From Seiridium cupressi (Eukaryota; Ascomycota; Sordariomycetes; Amphisphaeriales; Sporocadaceae): a stretch of DNA of 64,000 nucleotides. The notes beneath the pieces were generated by a model. It was not told where the DNA came from. It worked only from the letters and a program-made list of their open reading frames with translations, and did not search any database. A program made the translations under genes and the position numbers. This document shows, in pieces, positions 22,913 through 35,389 of this stretch (its first letter is position 1; each line of letters opens with the position of its first letter). The DNA lies in assembly GCA_036674765.1 (NCBI GenBank), contig JARVKI010000003.1, positions 1 through 64,000 of the forward strand. Direction: 5' to 3'.

Positions 22913-25409
22913 CGTCGCTCGCGATGACCGAGGCAACGACGGGATCTTAACTGTGCCCCGGCCGGGAAAACCCGCGAAAAGGTTGATACCCGTTAGACCA
23001 GACTACCGAATGTCGAAAATCATCCCTAGACGCGAGAACAGAAAAGAGAATACCAAGGTTGGGGGCTATAGAGTAAGTCGGGATTGTGGTGACGTGAATG
23101 GCCAATTGACAATCGAGTCGCACGTGGAACTCAATTGGGCAAAGAGGCTGTGGCGCTGGTCTGCTAATTTAAGATTCACGAGGTCGGAAGTTTGATGGCA
23201 ATTAGGTGTTGTGAAGGCCGGGCGGGTGGTTAAGAGAATGCGGATCAAGCCTTCCCGAGGTCGTCGTCGTTGGGTTGTGCTGGTGCTGTCTTTGTTTGCG
23301 ATAGGCAAAGTTGGGCGACGGCAGTCCGAAGGAGCTGGCACCGCAAATCCAGTCGTCGACAGCCTGGATCGAAAGAGGCCCGTGTCTGGTGCTGGGGCGT
23401 CCGGGGTGGAGCGCTGTAATTGGTACCCGTACCTGGTTGGGATTCCCTGCTTGACGTCGTCAACTCGGGTGTGTCTGCAGTTCACTGGCCAATCGCTCCG
23501 GGGCAGAGCAGGCGAGTCTGTTTTGAGCTTGGCCGTTCTTCCGCCGTCTGGTGTGTGTGCTCCAGGTTTGATTGTCTGGCGACGCAAAATCCGCGACGGA
23601 TGGACCGATGGTCGCTAAAGTCGGGTCGGCAAATTAGTGACCATTCCAACACACGTAAATAAGATTGTGAGATGACAGGCGCCATCTGTTAGGAATCAAA
23701 GATAGCCCGCTCATCGAACCGCTTTCAAACCAGCATTTGAACGGCAGGGTGCACTGCCGCTTCTTATCCTTGGTTTGGATCGCAGAGACGCGGCTGGGGA
23801 GATGGATTGATTTTTGCTCGTGTCTCTCCATCTGCCCCAACCGCCCCAAAGATTCAACGAGATGGAACATTAGATAAATAGCACTCACCGGCAGTAGTCC
23901 TAACTCTAACGACTGACGCTATTGTGCAACATTCAATTCCCGAGCGTGCTGCAGATATCGGGCTGTCCAACCACTTCTGGACTTGTGTTTTTGATCTTGT
24001 GGTAAGAGATCTCGGCAGCCGGTAACGAGTGCGGCCAGAAGCGCGATGCACGTCTTCTGCAATTTCTCGTGTGTCGTGTGTGAAAGTGTGGTTCGGAAAC
24101 GAGTGTAACGGAGATCCTGAAGAATGTCCTTGTCCTTGTCCTTGGGTGTGGTCACTGCCGGTCGAAACCACGATGGAGGATGTACCTGGTTCACCCACGA
24201 GGTTTTGTCTGTCAGAGATGCCGGTGCTCTCCTCAGATCAGGGGTCAGGAACGTCGCGGTAAAGCAGCGTACAAATGAAGGAATGACTGAAAGAAAGCAA
24301 GAGAATGGCGCCCGGCTGGCAAATGGAGCTCGTAGAGGAAGGATGCCCGGTCCTGCTGGCAAGGCTTGTTGTTGTTTGTAAAGAATGACTAGGCAGGTGA
24401 TGAGAAGTTATTCCCCACTGCGTATGGACGACGCAAGCACCAAAGCTTCGCAGAGAAAGGGAACCGAAACAGCAGGCGGATTGAGCCAATTCATGAAAAG
24501 CTGTGGTGTTCCCCTGCATCTGCACGACCCATGCGTGGCTGCATGGCCGAAAGGGGGGCTGGCAAGGGAGCTCGTCTGTAACCGTGCCAGGTTCCAGCCA
24601 GGCCCGGTGCCGACAGGGGTCTTGCTGGTGGGCCGAGATGAGCCAGCATCGTCCAACGTTCGACGGCGGCCTGCAACTGGTCAATCTGCGACTACTAGCA
24701 GTTGTGATGCTTTGATAACTCCCAGGAAAGCATTTTTGTGGAATAGACTCTGCACGTTCTGGTTCGTCCTCCTCTCTGTTAATGTCCTGGACTATCTGAT
24801 CTAAACAAACTCTAAATATCTAACTCTCGCCCGTCCAAAGTCTGCTCGTCTTTTCCCGCTGTCTCCTTCCTGACGCGTCGCGGCTGGCTCAGGAACGCAA
24901 TTGCATTCTTCGACACGCGGCTGAGGATAGGAGTCAGTCAATACCAGATCCACTCGCCCTTGCTTTCTTCGAATCGCTTATGCTGTAAAAAGCTGCCAGT
25001 TCTTTTGCAGTCGCTAGACCTAGGCTGCTGGGGTTGACCCAGCGCGACTTGTGCTGGCTGGTGGAGTTGTGTCGGACGGCGCGACATTTCTATTAATTTG
25101 GGCTGCAGTTATGCATGGACGAAGCAGACTTTCGCGCTCACTAGGCACAGGACTCATCAGCCAGCAGCACAGCTACAGTACCATCATTGTCACAAGTGAT
25201 CTTTGTGGAATGGCATGGACTTGCCCGGGCCATTATAAGATGCCATCTATGTACGTACAGCACAGCACGCACTTTGATCCAGCCCTTTTAGCATCTGCAA
25301 CATCGACCGCCTTTCGGGCTTATCACGTGACAGTTTCTGGACGACATCATAAAACTGTTGTATTTTATGCATAGCTCCCGCTCAATGGATGACATGAGCG
25401 ACAACAATC
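22913..25409. other. Intergenic, 2.5 kb upstream of RAX2
   Basis: It holds the RAX2 promoter and the 3' side of LCL3. Several overlapping open frames (for example near 23066-23620 and 24238-24684) have random-looking composition and no family resemblance. No gene was supported. Confidence 0.4.
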
Positions 25410-26262
25410 TCATGGGTTTGTCTTGTTCTGCGTATCCAGGGAAGCCATGCGAGTCTTGTAGTCGCGAGGACTTTCGAAGTGCTCCGGCTCTGCTCCCCAC
25501 ATGCCACGCTTCTTAGCCTTGGCTTTACTTTCGGCCGCCTTGTATTTCTCTTCCAGGCCACCAAACTCCGCACCGCTCTTCGCCTCGTATGTAGTCGCCA
25601 GGCCCCTCTTCAGCATCTCCAAGCCAACGTCCCTGCGAATGAGGAAACGGCGCACGAATACGGTAGCCACAATACGGTCGTATTGGTCCCGCTTGTAGAT
25701 CTGCGCTCGTACTCGTCGGCCCAATATGTAGTCCGACAGCCATGCTAGAGCATCTGTAGCGAAAGGTTGCGCGGGTCGACCGAAATGTGCGCCTTCAGGA
25801 GCGTCTATGCCTGCTAAGCGAACGGGTATCTGGATCCAGGCTTGTTAGCTGGAGGTCCCTCGTATCTCATAGAGGATTCCCACTGACTGTCTTGCCCTTC
25901 AAATCTGTCCTCTTCTGAGGGACGCTTCGTAGCCATCCCCAGCCAGCTAAGCGCCCGCCAGGTGTGTGGAACAGATGGAAGTTATCGCCATCGCCGACAC
26001 TCGTGACCTTGCCAAACAGGCTACGCTTCCTGAAAAATGACGGCTGCACGTGGACGGCACCCGGGATACGGCGAAGGTACGACCGGTAGAACTGCAAAGA
26101 CACGAGGACGGTGGTGGTGACCAGGACCGTCGGCACCCAGTTTCGCGGGTCTCTGAAATGCTGCCAATCGGTGTTATTCAGGCTCTCGGTCCAAGAGACC
26201 GACCGCCGGTCAGACTTGTCGCTGTCGTCCTTCCCAGATCCGGAGCCGAATGGCCATGGCAT
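25410..26262 (-). CDS. LCL3: LCL3-like membrane-anchored thermonuclease-fold nuclease
   Basis: Two exons, complement(join(25410..25829,25888..26262)), give 264 residues. The 58-nt intron (GTCAGT, branch CTAAC, CCAG) gives [16 protein letters not shown]. The ATG at 26262 starts MPWPFG, the usual LCL3 beginning. One membrane helix lies at about 43-62 ([18 protein letters not shown]). The staphylococcal-nuclease fold starts near residue 85 ([20 protein letters not shown]). The catalytic-type marks [24 protein letters not shown] and the family ending [16 protein letters not shown] are clear. LCL3 proteins are annotated as probable mitochondrial endonucleases; the substrate in vivo is not known. 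It is divergent from the TRP-like channel. Confidence 0.93.
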
Positions 26263-27010
26263 CGTGGTTGCGACCTGACGCGTCACAGAGTGAATTGCAT
26301 CGCCGACGAGGCGAAAGATTAAGAACTGTCGGGCGTTGGTAGCAAATCGCGGTGAAATCTGCAGTTAATGTCCGACCTCAGGGTTTTAGCGGGGCGGCTC
26401 GCTGTCCAGTTAGACGACATTGAACGTCCCAGCCAGCGCCTGAAGTTGAGCCCAGGTTCTCGGGGCAGCTCTTTGACGTCAGATTGCAGCTTGGCAGGGC
26501 GCTGAGCTCCCTGGGCTTGCGGCCGTTGGGTTTTAGTTCTCGATAAAGACAACATTAATCACGATCAAGTCGCCTCCAGGGACAAACTTTCCTGCTACAT
26601 GCCCTAGGAAGAGGTGACCTCGATTGGAGTGTGTGAGTTACCGACAGTGGTACCAAAGCCGCCTAGGGCTGGTGGTCTTACGTAGTCGATAAAAGCTTGG
26701 GGCTCTTAGTTAGTACATCTGTTTCATCATCCAGCCTGGGAATAACCCCCACACGATATTCTAGCCGTTAATGCGTAGGCCTAGACATTCCTTCCCGTGT
26801 TGTTCATCGAGACAATCACATGAAGATTGGCAGCGTGAGTCGGGGTGTCCCAAGTGTTTTTGACGTGCCGGATTCTACTGCCCCGGCCTCTTGCCAGGCC
26901 TTTCGCCAGCTACTTGCCAACTTCGTCGTGGTCTCATCCGGCATCCGGGGACTTCGGGCCCGCACTGCGCGTATCAGACCTTGCTGCCGCGTCTACGTGA
27001 CCTTGAGGAC
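26263..27010. other. Divergent promoter region, LCL3 and channel
   Basis: 748 bp between the two divergent start codons. A frame open upstream of 27011 has no family character and is taken as leader. No other feature was recognised. Confidence 0.4.
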
Positions 27011-29527
27011 ATGACGGGGCGGTCATCTTCGAGGCACGTCCAGGTCCAGGAGCCTGAACGGCGTCCTCTACTGGAGCGCGCGCGCTTTGCTCATTCCTTG
27101 GACGCAGGGGACTTTTTCAGCTGTCTGCCGAATGCTCATGCACATCTTCCGGTGTACACCAATATCCACAGGATACGGAGAGACGTCATATCGATTGTAG
27201 AGGACTATCTCACCTTCGAACAACTCAGGGATCTGCGGCTGAACATCTCAGTTGTCCGTCCTCTGGTTGACAAGCTGTACGAGCTGGATGACATCTCCAT
27301 TGGTGCGCACCCATCTATCAACCCCTAATTGTCTCTCTCATGACCGGATTAGGCTTCGGTTACTAACAGCCGCAGTCTACTGTCTGCTCGTCAATCGTGC
27401 TCAGTTCCTCCACGAACAAGCACATCTGAACAATAGACAGAATGTCAACTTTACAAGAGCAACGCTTTGTGAGGTTGTGGCCACACGTATCCTCAGGCGC
27501 TTTGGCGAAGACAACGACGGTGATCAGGGACTACTAGTACTAGCACATATTCTCGTTGCTGGCTTCACTCCATTCCAAAATGCACCAGAAGACATACGGC
27601 GTGAGGGGTCTTTAGCTGCAACGTGGGACTTTCACCGCAGTCTACCGGCGCTCGAGGTCGCCATCATTAGTGAGAGCAAGTACTTCCTCAGCTCAACACA
27701 TTGTCAGAAGGTGTAGGTTTCACCATTTATCAAACGCTATCGATATTGACTACCCATACAGGATTGACGCGATTTACACTGGCCATATCGTCTACACACC
27801 TTCTACCTTCTTGGATTTGATACCCGATCGATATAAACAGAAGCCAATTGCGCTGTATGAGCCACGAGAAGCACCGCTACTGAACCAATACCGCTTGATT
27901 GTGCCGCGGACAAGGACGTTCCTAGAAATTTTCCAGTTCATCATCCTACTCGGCCTCTATCTGCTGTTCATGGCCGAACGCGACCCTGAACGCTTCAGTT
28001 GGTTGGAAATTGCCTTCTGTGTGTACGCCTTTGGATGGGTTCTGGATCAGTTCGCCACGATCCTTGAGCATGGGTGGTATGTTCCCTTGGTAGTAGCAAA
28101 AGATGCTCGCTGACACAGGCGGGCAGGAGCGTATACACGCAAAACCTTTGGTCCTTTTTAGATGTTATGTTTGCGCTCGTGTACTGGGCATATCTTATAC
28201 TCAGAATACACGGGTGGAGAACTGGTGATATCGTGCCAGGCCAACAGGCGTTGGACGTTCTCGCCATCGGGGCGCCCGTACTTGTGCCGAGATTAGCTTT
28301 TAATCTGCTTTCCGACAACCTTGTGTTTCTGTCACTAAGATCAATGATGGCAGACTTCACGCTGCTTACCTTCCTGGCTGCTTGGTGCTTTGCTGGTTTC
28401 TTGTTATCCATGGTATGGCTAGCTGAAGGTCGCCATGATTTCCTGTAAGTATCAGTTCAACCCCTCTTTCTTGGTTTGGACTATGTACTGACGTGCTTCA
28501 AGTACGATAAGCAAATGGATGCTGTGGATATGGTTTGGTCTTGATGGTACCGGTGTGTCCAAATCAGTAGGTCAAGATCCGGACATAGCATCAGTCCTAA
28601 GGCTAACCCGGTGGACAGAACGATTTCCATTGGCTTTTGGGGCCAACGCTCATGATTACCTTTGCTTTCCTGGGCAATACTCTGTTCTTGACTATCCTCG
28701 TGTCTATGTTATCCAACACCTTCAGCACGATTGTGTCTAACGCAACGGCCGAGATACAGTTTCGCAAAGCAGTACAGACCCTCGAAGGCGTAAAGGCTGA
28801 CGCCATTTTCGCCTACCAGCCACCATTCAACATCCTCGCAGTCTTCGTGCTGCTTCCCATGAAATTTATTGTCAGTCCGAGGTGGTTCCACAAGATTCAC
28901 GTGGCAACAGTTCGGTTCATCAATCTGCCAGTCCTCCTCTTCATCGCGGTCGCCGAGCGGCGGCTGTTACGGCCGTCTTCTTCCAAGCAAAAAACCACAC
29001 CCAAGAGGGTCTGGTTCTGGGAGAAGTGGAAAATTACAACGCACGGAGACCTTCAGACAGTGTTTGAGATAGTGCCTCCTGAGGAACTGACTGAAGATAT
29101 TGCCGTGGACGACGAGCTGACCCACCATATGATTCGGCGACAGTTTTTGAGGCAACATAGTGCACCAATACAGGAGCACCTGAAGCGCGGTCGCCAGAGC
29201 AATGATGGCGCCGAGGACGCCGAGAACGCCGAGAGGGACAAGCATGTCAACAAGCCTCCGGCCAGGCGAGACTCGATCGCTCCATATGGTCCGGACTTGA
29301 CAGACCAGGTGCGGCATATTCTTGCCGATATTGACACTGGCAAGGGTATCAGTGTCACAGATCGACTCGATGCGCTGGAGGAGTCCATGGGCAGGATAGA
29401 GAACATGTTGGGCCGGCTATGTGGCAGCGACGATGACGACGAATCGTTGGGCCAGGAGGAAACACAGGCAGAACACATGACTGGTACGCTTAAAGATCTG
29501 GATCAGACGGAGACATTTGAGGATTAA
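27011..29527 (+). CDS. YVC1: TRP-like cation channel (YVC1 family)
   Basis: Six exons, join(27011..27302,27376..27712,27762..28076,28127..28444,28503..28566,28619..29527), give 744 residues with all five small introns (49-73 nt) in frame. YVC1-type channels release Ca2+ from the vacuole or conduct it at other membranes in response to stretch, Ca2+ and oxidants. The N-terminal cytosolic domain (VYTNIHRIRRDVISIVEDYLT) is followed by membrane helices starting at FLEIFQFIILLGLYLLF. Next come the block EHGWSVYTQNLWSFLDVMF, several more helices, the pore region (WIWFGLDGTG) and the last helix LGNTLFLTILVSMLSNTF. The C-terminal tail is charged and ends acidic. Start choice: ATG 27011 precedes the basic, family-like N terminus. 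Its stop lies only 120 bp from the stop of OGG1. The exact location in the cell cannot be read from the sequence. Confidence 0.9.
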
Positions 29528-29647
29528 AGAGAGTTTGGAGAGCTGGTGTTCAGCATTGTCCTGATAGTAATCAGATTGATACCAGATGTTTGATTCATTA
29601 CAGCATGAATGTTTGATATATTGCCCTTCAGAACGGTCGCGTCTCTC

Positions 29648-31094
29648 TCATCTTGCCGTTGAAGAACGGGTCTTCCTCCGCTTGCCGTCTGTGGTGCTGG
29701 CTATAACAATGGGCGCTTCCTCCAGTTTGACCTTCGCAGTCATTGTGACATGTTTCCTCTTGGCTTTCCGTGTCGACTCCTCAATAACGACGTTTTCCTC
29801 AAGTTCGATCTTGATATTATCAGACTCCGGCTTTGTCGTTGTGCGATCCGAAAATGACTTGAGATTCGCCGTGAACAAGACTGACTGAGCCCAACCGGCT
29901 TGGTTACCCCAAATCTTCCTGAAATGATCACCGACCGAATCGTACATGACTTTCGAGAATGTCTTGGTCTTAACTTTACCAAACTTATAGTCTCGCTGAG
30001 CGATCTGCCAAACATGTGTATCGACTGGGACGGCTTCGCCCCACTAAAACACTTGGAGTCAGCGATTCCTTCATCGAATATGCTTGGAGGGTTTATCGGG
30101 ATTAAAATCATGTGTTAATGAAGAGAAGGAAAAGAAGAAGAACAAGACCCGGTCGGGAAGTGTTTGCTCGTAAAAATACGGCTATGAGGGGCATAAATAA
30201 CACGGAAATTTGCTTACTCCCAAGCCCATAAGGCACACGCAGTCGGCAACTTTGGGCCCAACACCAGAGAGAGACAGCAGCTGTTCGTGAGCCTCCTTAT
30301 ACGAAGCTCTCTGGATTTGGCCGTACTTTTCAGCGCCCCACCCAGAATTTTCGGGGTTCGTGAGACTTTCTAGCCACTCCTTTGGCTTCTCCTCGGAGAC
30401 CATGCGCGCCGTTTGGGCAATGTACTTGGCGCGATATCCAAAACCGAGCTCTCTCAGATGTGCCTCGACCTTCTTTCCTGCTAGCGCCTCCGGTGTTGGG
30501 AAGTCATGGTAAGGCTCGTCGCCAATATGCCCGATCAGCGGGCCATAGTGGTTGCAGAGCTTGTGGACCATCTGTGAGATCCGAGAGATATTGTTGTTGC
30601 TACTGCATATGAAGCCTATGAGTGCTTCCCATGCGTCCTGGCTCAAAATGCGAATTCCAGTAAACTTGGGCGCCTTCTTCCGAAAATTGGGGTCATTCTC
30701 TGACCATTGTTCGTACAGTGCAGCGGCATTGTGCTTCAGACTGAAGTAGTGCCTAAGGAGGTCCTCCGTGTCATCTGCATGGCCTTCTAAGGATGATACT
30801 TTCTTGACTGATGCTGGCGGTGAGTCCGATGCAGTGGTAGCTGCGGGCCATGTCGCCTTATAATGCAGATGTGTATCATCCTGCTTCAAGGAGAGAATCC
30901 GTCCGTGAAGAGTCATGTGCCTTGATGCAGGAGTGTCAGCAAACAAATCTCGGGACAAGGAATCACTTCACTAACCATTCATCGTCTGTTTTCCTCCATC
31001 GGAACGATTGCCCGCACCGCAATGTCGTATCAATGCACAGCTCTCTAAGGCTCAGGGGCAGCTTTCGCCACTCGGAAATCTTCAGTGCTGGCAT
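29648..31094 (-). CDS. OGG1: 8-oxoguanine DNA glycosylase/AP lyase
   Basis: Three exons, complement(join(29648..30043,30218..30920,30976..31094)), give 405 residues. OGG1 excises 8-oxoguanine opposite cytosine and nicks the abasic site. The sequence shows the N-terminal domain (LRCGQSFRWRK, LHGRILSLKQDD), the SSNNNISRISQMV motif at 147 onward, and the helix-hairpin-helix SLSGVGPKVADCVCLMGLG with the Schiff-base lysine K263. The conserved aspartate is D282 in AVPVDTHVWQIA. A lysine-rich C-terminal extension (KRKHV, DGKRRKTRSS) probably gives nuclear targeting. The introns are 55 nt and 174 nt; the second separates the catalytic lysine exon from the aspartate exon and is the longest in the window. 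It is convergent with the channel gene. Confidence 0.95.
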
Positions 31095-32144
31095 CACAAC
31101 GCTGTGAGAAAGAGAGATAAGAGGAGTTATTATGGAGGCTTTGTTTCTGATACCAGGGAAATATCTGAGAACTTTCACGTCACAGACCAACTCAGAGGGA
31201 TTGGATTGCCGGTCAAACGTGATTGGATTTCATGAATCAAGAACATTTCGACTAAATGTAGTAGGCACGGAGGTGAAATAGCAGGAGTAAGTGGGCCGCT
31301 TATGATCCGTGCTTTACTCAACCGCGTTAGTGGCATTAAGCTACCGCTACAGTACGTACGAACCCGAGGTGGGGCTCACGGATTACTGTCACGTGGCCGT
31401 ATTAATGTCCTCGAAACTACATCTAAAGAAGTAGAAAAAATTATGTATGTACGTAACACCCATCTCATCACCGTAACCGTACACCAGAGGGGAATTTGAA
31501 GACAGATTTGATGTCACGACCACTCAATATACTACAAAATATGGATCGGCTCTTACAGGTAGTTTGCAAAGCCGCCTTCGAAGTTCTTCGGGTTACAATG
31601 CCTAGCTTATATCGATGCTACATAACGACCACCATGTCGATACTGTAAGTTGCAAGACGCTGCGCTCAGCCCAGAATATCTGGAAATCCCGCAATCGCCG
31701 CATGTTATTGCTAGACTTCAGATCCGATAGGTACATATGCGGAGAGATCATGCGACAGTAGTCTTCATCAGATCGACGATTCGTGGCCTTCGTCCCCGGC
31801 ATTGCGCGACGCAGAGACCGGTAGTGTCCCTGCGAGTATGCAAGCCAGATTGGTACCAGTGCTTAGAACTGTACATTGTATAAATTGTGTTGACAAGTGG
31901 TTCACTCCGCGCAAAGGCTTAGCTTACGGTATCATGTGGAGTGCCGCTAGGATAGGCGGCATCGCACTCCTTTAATGCTTTAAGCTTTGCTCGACCGCGT
32001 TGGATTTTAAATTATAATAAGGATCTAGGCCGGCATACTCCTTTGTGGTTCTATTCTCCTAGCTTTCTTCGTCAGGCTCCGACTGCTTTACTCTGTCAAA
32101 ACCTACTATAAAACGCCCTCCAACATACGATTCGTTACGTCTAA
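31095..32144. other. OGG1 upstream region, A+T-richer, start of gene-poor island
   Basis: It contains the OGG1 promoter side and then sequence without a recognisable gene. From about 31450 it is visibly A+T-richer and frames are short and broken. Apparent coding of an N-terminal half for the MFS remnant that follows was not found here. Confidence 0.4.
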
Positions 32145-32590
32145 ATGGTTCATATCCCATCAAATAGTCAATTTCATTTGGGCGACTGGCTATTTCCTTC
32201 CCGGTATTTTCCTTTCGACTATGCGCACGTTAAGTTTGGCAGCTTGATTTTCTTGTCCGCGTTGGCCCTGATCCTAGTTAATATGGCTGCAACTTTTGGT
32301 TCAATAATTATGCGTTCACTGACCGATAGGCTCTATGTTGCTACATGCATGATAGTTTCGGCGGTTGGCGCAGGCACATCAATTCTAATGGTTTGGGGCT
32401 TCTCGCCGTCTTTGGCCGTGCTGTATATAGTTTACGTACTTGACGGATCTTTTGCAGGAGCGTGGGTTTCAATCTGACCGGGGATCATGGAAGAGGTATC
32501 GCAAAAGGGAGAAAATGATGGCTGTGGCCTGACCGATCTAGTGTTGGTGCAAAGCCACCTTTGTATCAGCAAGTGTTCGTAGCTTCCAAG
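32145..32590 (+). pseudogene. MFS transporter remnant, monocarboxylate-permease type
   Basis: The frame from the ATG at 32145 reads 110 residues with the pattern of the second half of fungal MCT/MCH-type permeases. It shows LSALALILVNMAATFGSI, a loop with LTDRLYVATCM, then VLYIVYVLDGSFAGAWVSI. At 32475-32477 a TGA stands where relatives have a Trp codon, in front of PGIM. After it the reading continues in the same frame with family-like PGIMEEVSQKGEN and VQSHLCIS before further stops near 32580. The N-terminal half of a usual 400-500 residue protein is missing. It is therefore a truncated, nonsense-broken copy. Substrate unknown. Confidence 0.7.
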
Positions 32591-34439
32591 CATGAGCGAT
32601 TTTCCAGTTTTGAGTCTTGGAAGCAGAAGTCAAGATGATAAAGAACTTATGTTAGAATCTTCCCTTGGATAATGTTGCTCCAGAAACATTGGAATAATTC
32701 TTTCAGGAGAAAACAAGCCAGTATGACACATCCAGACAAACTGGTCCAGGTCTGAGTACCGGAAACTGACTAGTGACGCCATGATTAGCCTTTTCAGCGG
32801 CAAAGTTCCCCTAGTGCGACAGCAGCGTTTCCCCAGCCTTGAAAGTGCAAAAGAATGCTCGAGGTTTCCAACGCTCACAAAATGGTATTGATACTAGACC
32901 TCATTTCAGAAGATACGAATTCTAAGCTATAATTAGGGAGCCTATGACCTAGAGAATGCTTGGCCACGACTAGGATCAGTTAGTCTAGGGGATGTTAATT
33001 ATATCAGTGGGTGGGTTCCAAGATGTTCCGTCATCTGCTGTAGACTAAGTCTCGCCAGACCAAAACCAGTATCTACGTAAAGTTTAGCAAGCAAGGTCAC
33101 TTCAAAATCGATGAAAGGAAGAAGTAGGTATTGATATAGTGGACTGTGCAGCAGCCGAGGTTCAAGAAGTGACGAAGATCAAAACACTGGTGGCACTTGA
33201 AGGTGATAGGGAGTACTCTTTGGACATGGTGCGAGCCACCGATGTTGGCATCGCAATACATGCCAACTGGGCGCCCGTCATAAGTTGCTGCTTCCTTGGG
33301 CTTCTTTTTTCTATCAACTTCCGGACTTTCTTTACTTATCTAGGTCATGACCTGTACATTATAGGAACTTCGACTGTTTATCTATGTACCAGATCGAAGC
33401 TAAGAAGCCGAAAAAGCGCATCGCAACTCGCTGCGGACTACAACCGTTAGATTACAACGAGAAAGTCAAAGAATACACTTTTGGGCCAGCTCGGCATAGG
33501 CTAGATTGCTGTGTGAATATGTAGCTGTCATATATGCATCCGATTGTGCCATGGCGAGTACGGGGCCCGACCCACATGTACGGTACAGGCTAACGGCGCA
33601 TCTCGGAGCTGTCGAATCGGGTGCAGGCCTGACTTGCCCGTATTGCCTGATTGAGCGAATGAGCCTACCGCACTATTGGTGCTGCAAACCGCCGTACAAG
33701 CCCCCATACGGTGGGGTAGGCTGATACCTAGTCTAGGGAAGGAGAAACAGAAATTGGACGCCAGGGGTTGATGACTCTGCACTTGCCCGAGGAGACAAGA
33801 TTGATTCGTGGGAATGGAATAATATTTTTGCAAATCTCATGGTAGACTACGCCACGAACACCTCTAGCACCAATACATCGGTGATCCTCACCTATTACAC
33901 GAGTGACTCGTACAGTTTCGGTAATCACACCCTCACGCATCTCAAGCATACCTGACTCTTAGAAGAACTTGATACTTGAAGCAGAGCGACAGACCATAGT
34001 CTCGAAGACGGTGAGATTATTCACTGCTTACATAAGCTGGGTTTTGCCAATAAAATTATCTTGTCATAGGTCTTTCTAGACAACGGTTTTCTTCCTGCCA
34101 AGCCTCACCTTAGACTCCACCTGAGTACCATTGCTTCGATTTTTTTGATGAGAGAACGGAGCCGACACTTATGTACTCCGCAAGATGACGAGTATGGGTT
34201 TTGGCGGTTGGCGATCGCCATAGACCCCGACCAGACCAAAAATCTGTTGTGTAGATGTCATTCATACTAGAGTCTCAAATCCTTCGTTGCCAGGGCTCTT
34301 GGTTACTTTAGCAAGAGCCCCCCTAACGACCACGACTACACAACTACTTAGAGACGAGGATGAGGACAATACGTTGGCTTGTTCAATCTGAAATGCTCAA
34401 GAGCATCTAGCAAGTACCCCTGCAACGCTTCCGTGACAT
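32591..34439. other. Degenerate A+T-richer stretch between transporter remnants
   Basis: No intact gene was recognised. Open frames at 33139-33450 (+) and 33728-33949 (-) have protein-like composition but no family I can name, and no splice context. They may be further decayed exons of the same old cluster. No terminal repeats or transposase motifs were seen. Confidence 0.4.
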
Positions 34440-34990
34440 TTGGCGCATCCGGCGTATAATCCAGGACGACACCCGCGCATCTCTCGGACCACATCGATGC
34501 TTTAGCACCTGGGCTCCCTCCTGATAGAATCGAGGGCTTCCTCTGTAATGGTACTGCCTGTGTTCTGGGCCTGGGCCGAGCATCCAGTGCACGGAACAGC
34601 TATCAGTTACCCAAGGTAGAGAAGAGTGAGAATTAGAAAGGAGGACCACGTTATCATAATGTCAGATTCCACTGCAGCGAGAAGCTGATAGTATAGGTGG
34701 CGATGAGAGTATCGATACTACTAAGAGCGATGGATAGCTTATGGGACACGGCGTCTTGGATGGCGTTCAGGTCCGCCCCGAGAGCCGAGGCTAGGCTACC
34801 GGTGCCCCCATTGTCAAGAACACCAATGTTCTGGCGTATGGCCGCTTCAAGGTACCGCATTCTGATCTCCTAGGAAATCCGAGAACCAACGTAAAAGAAT
34901 CCAGCAGTGGCGGTGAGCCGAAGATGCATTGTGCTGGTACTGAGATAGACATAATACATGACATAGTATGGAATCTGCTGGCTGGGGTTT
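34440..34990 (-). pseudogene. ABC-B (MDR/STE6-type) exporter remnant
   Basis: On the minus strand a frame with YVYLSTSTMHLRLTATAGFFY, then EIRMRYLEAAIRQNIGVLDN, then SLASALGADLNAIQDAVSHK and FSLQWNLTL matches the first transmembrane domain of fungal multidrug ABC-B exporters (helix-loop with the RQNI and D-N-IQD pattern). A TAG stop at about 34863 sits where a Gln is usual. A frameshift at about 34655 follows the NLTL segment. In the shifted frame, ITEEALDSIR (family AEEVLSSIR) appears before another stop. No Walker A, ABC signature or Walker B was found nearby. The protein would normally be about 1300 residues, so only a small part remains. The boundaries are approximate. Confidence 0.7.
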
Positions 34991-35389
34991 GATGGTTGAG
35001 CAACGCCATTTTCGACGCCGGGAAAGATATTACATAGTTCGCCGGATAAGGTCTAGACAGTTGATTGGGCAAAAACGGAGAAAAAAATCCAAAGCTCGGG
35101 AAAAGCTATGGGCAAAGATACTACTAGATGGGGATTGGGAGAGCTCTTGCCGCTAGAGTAAAGAGTGTGCTAACCACGATGACAAGGTACCCTATTTTCT
35201 ATGTAGTGTAAAGGAATGAAGAAAGAAACGACAGTTATAGTCCGAACATCAAAGCAGTTAAATTACTGTCACCAGCTACCAGCGGCTATGTCTTTGGTAA
35301 CGATATAATCCAACGACGCTTCCTCATATGCCAGCCGGCCGAAAGTGTAACAGACTTCACCACGGAAGGGAAGAAGATATATGCTTTTG

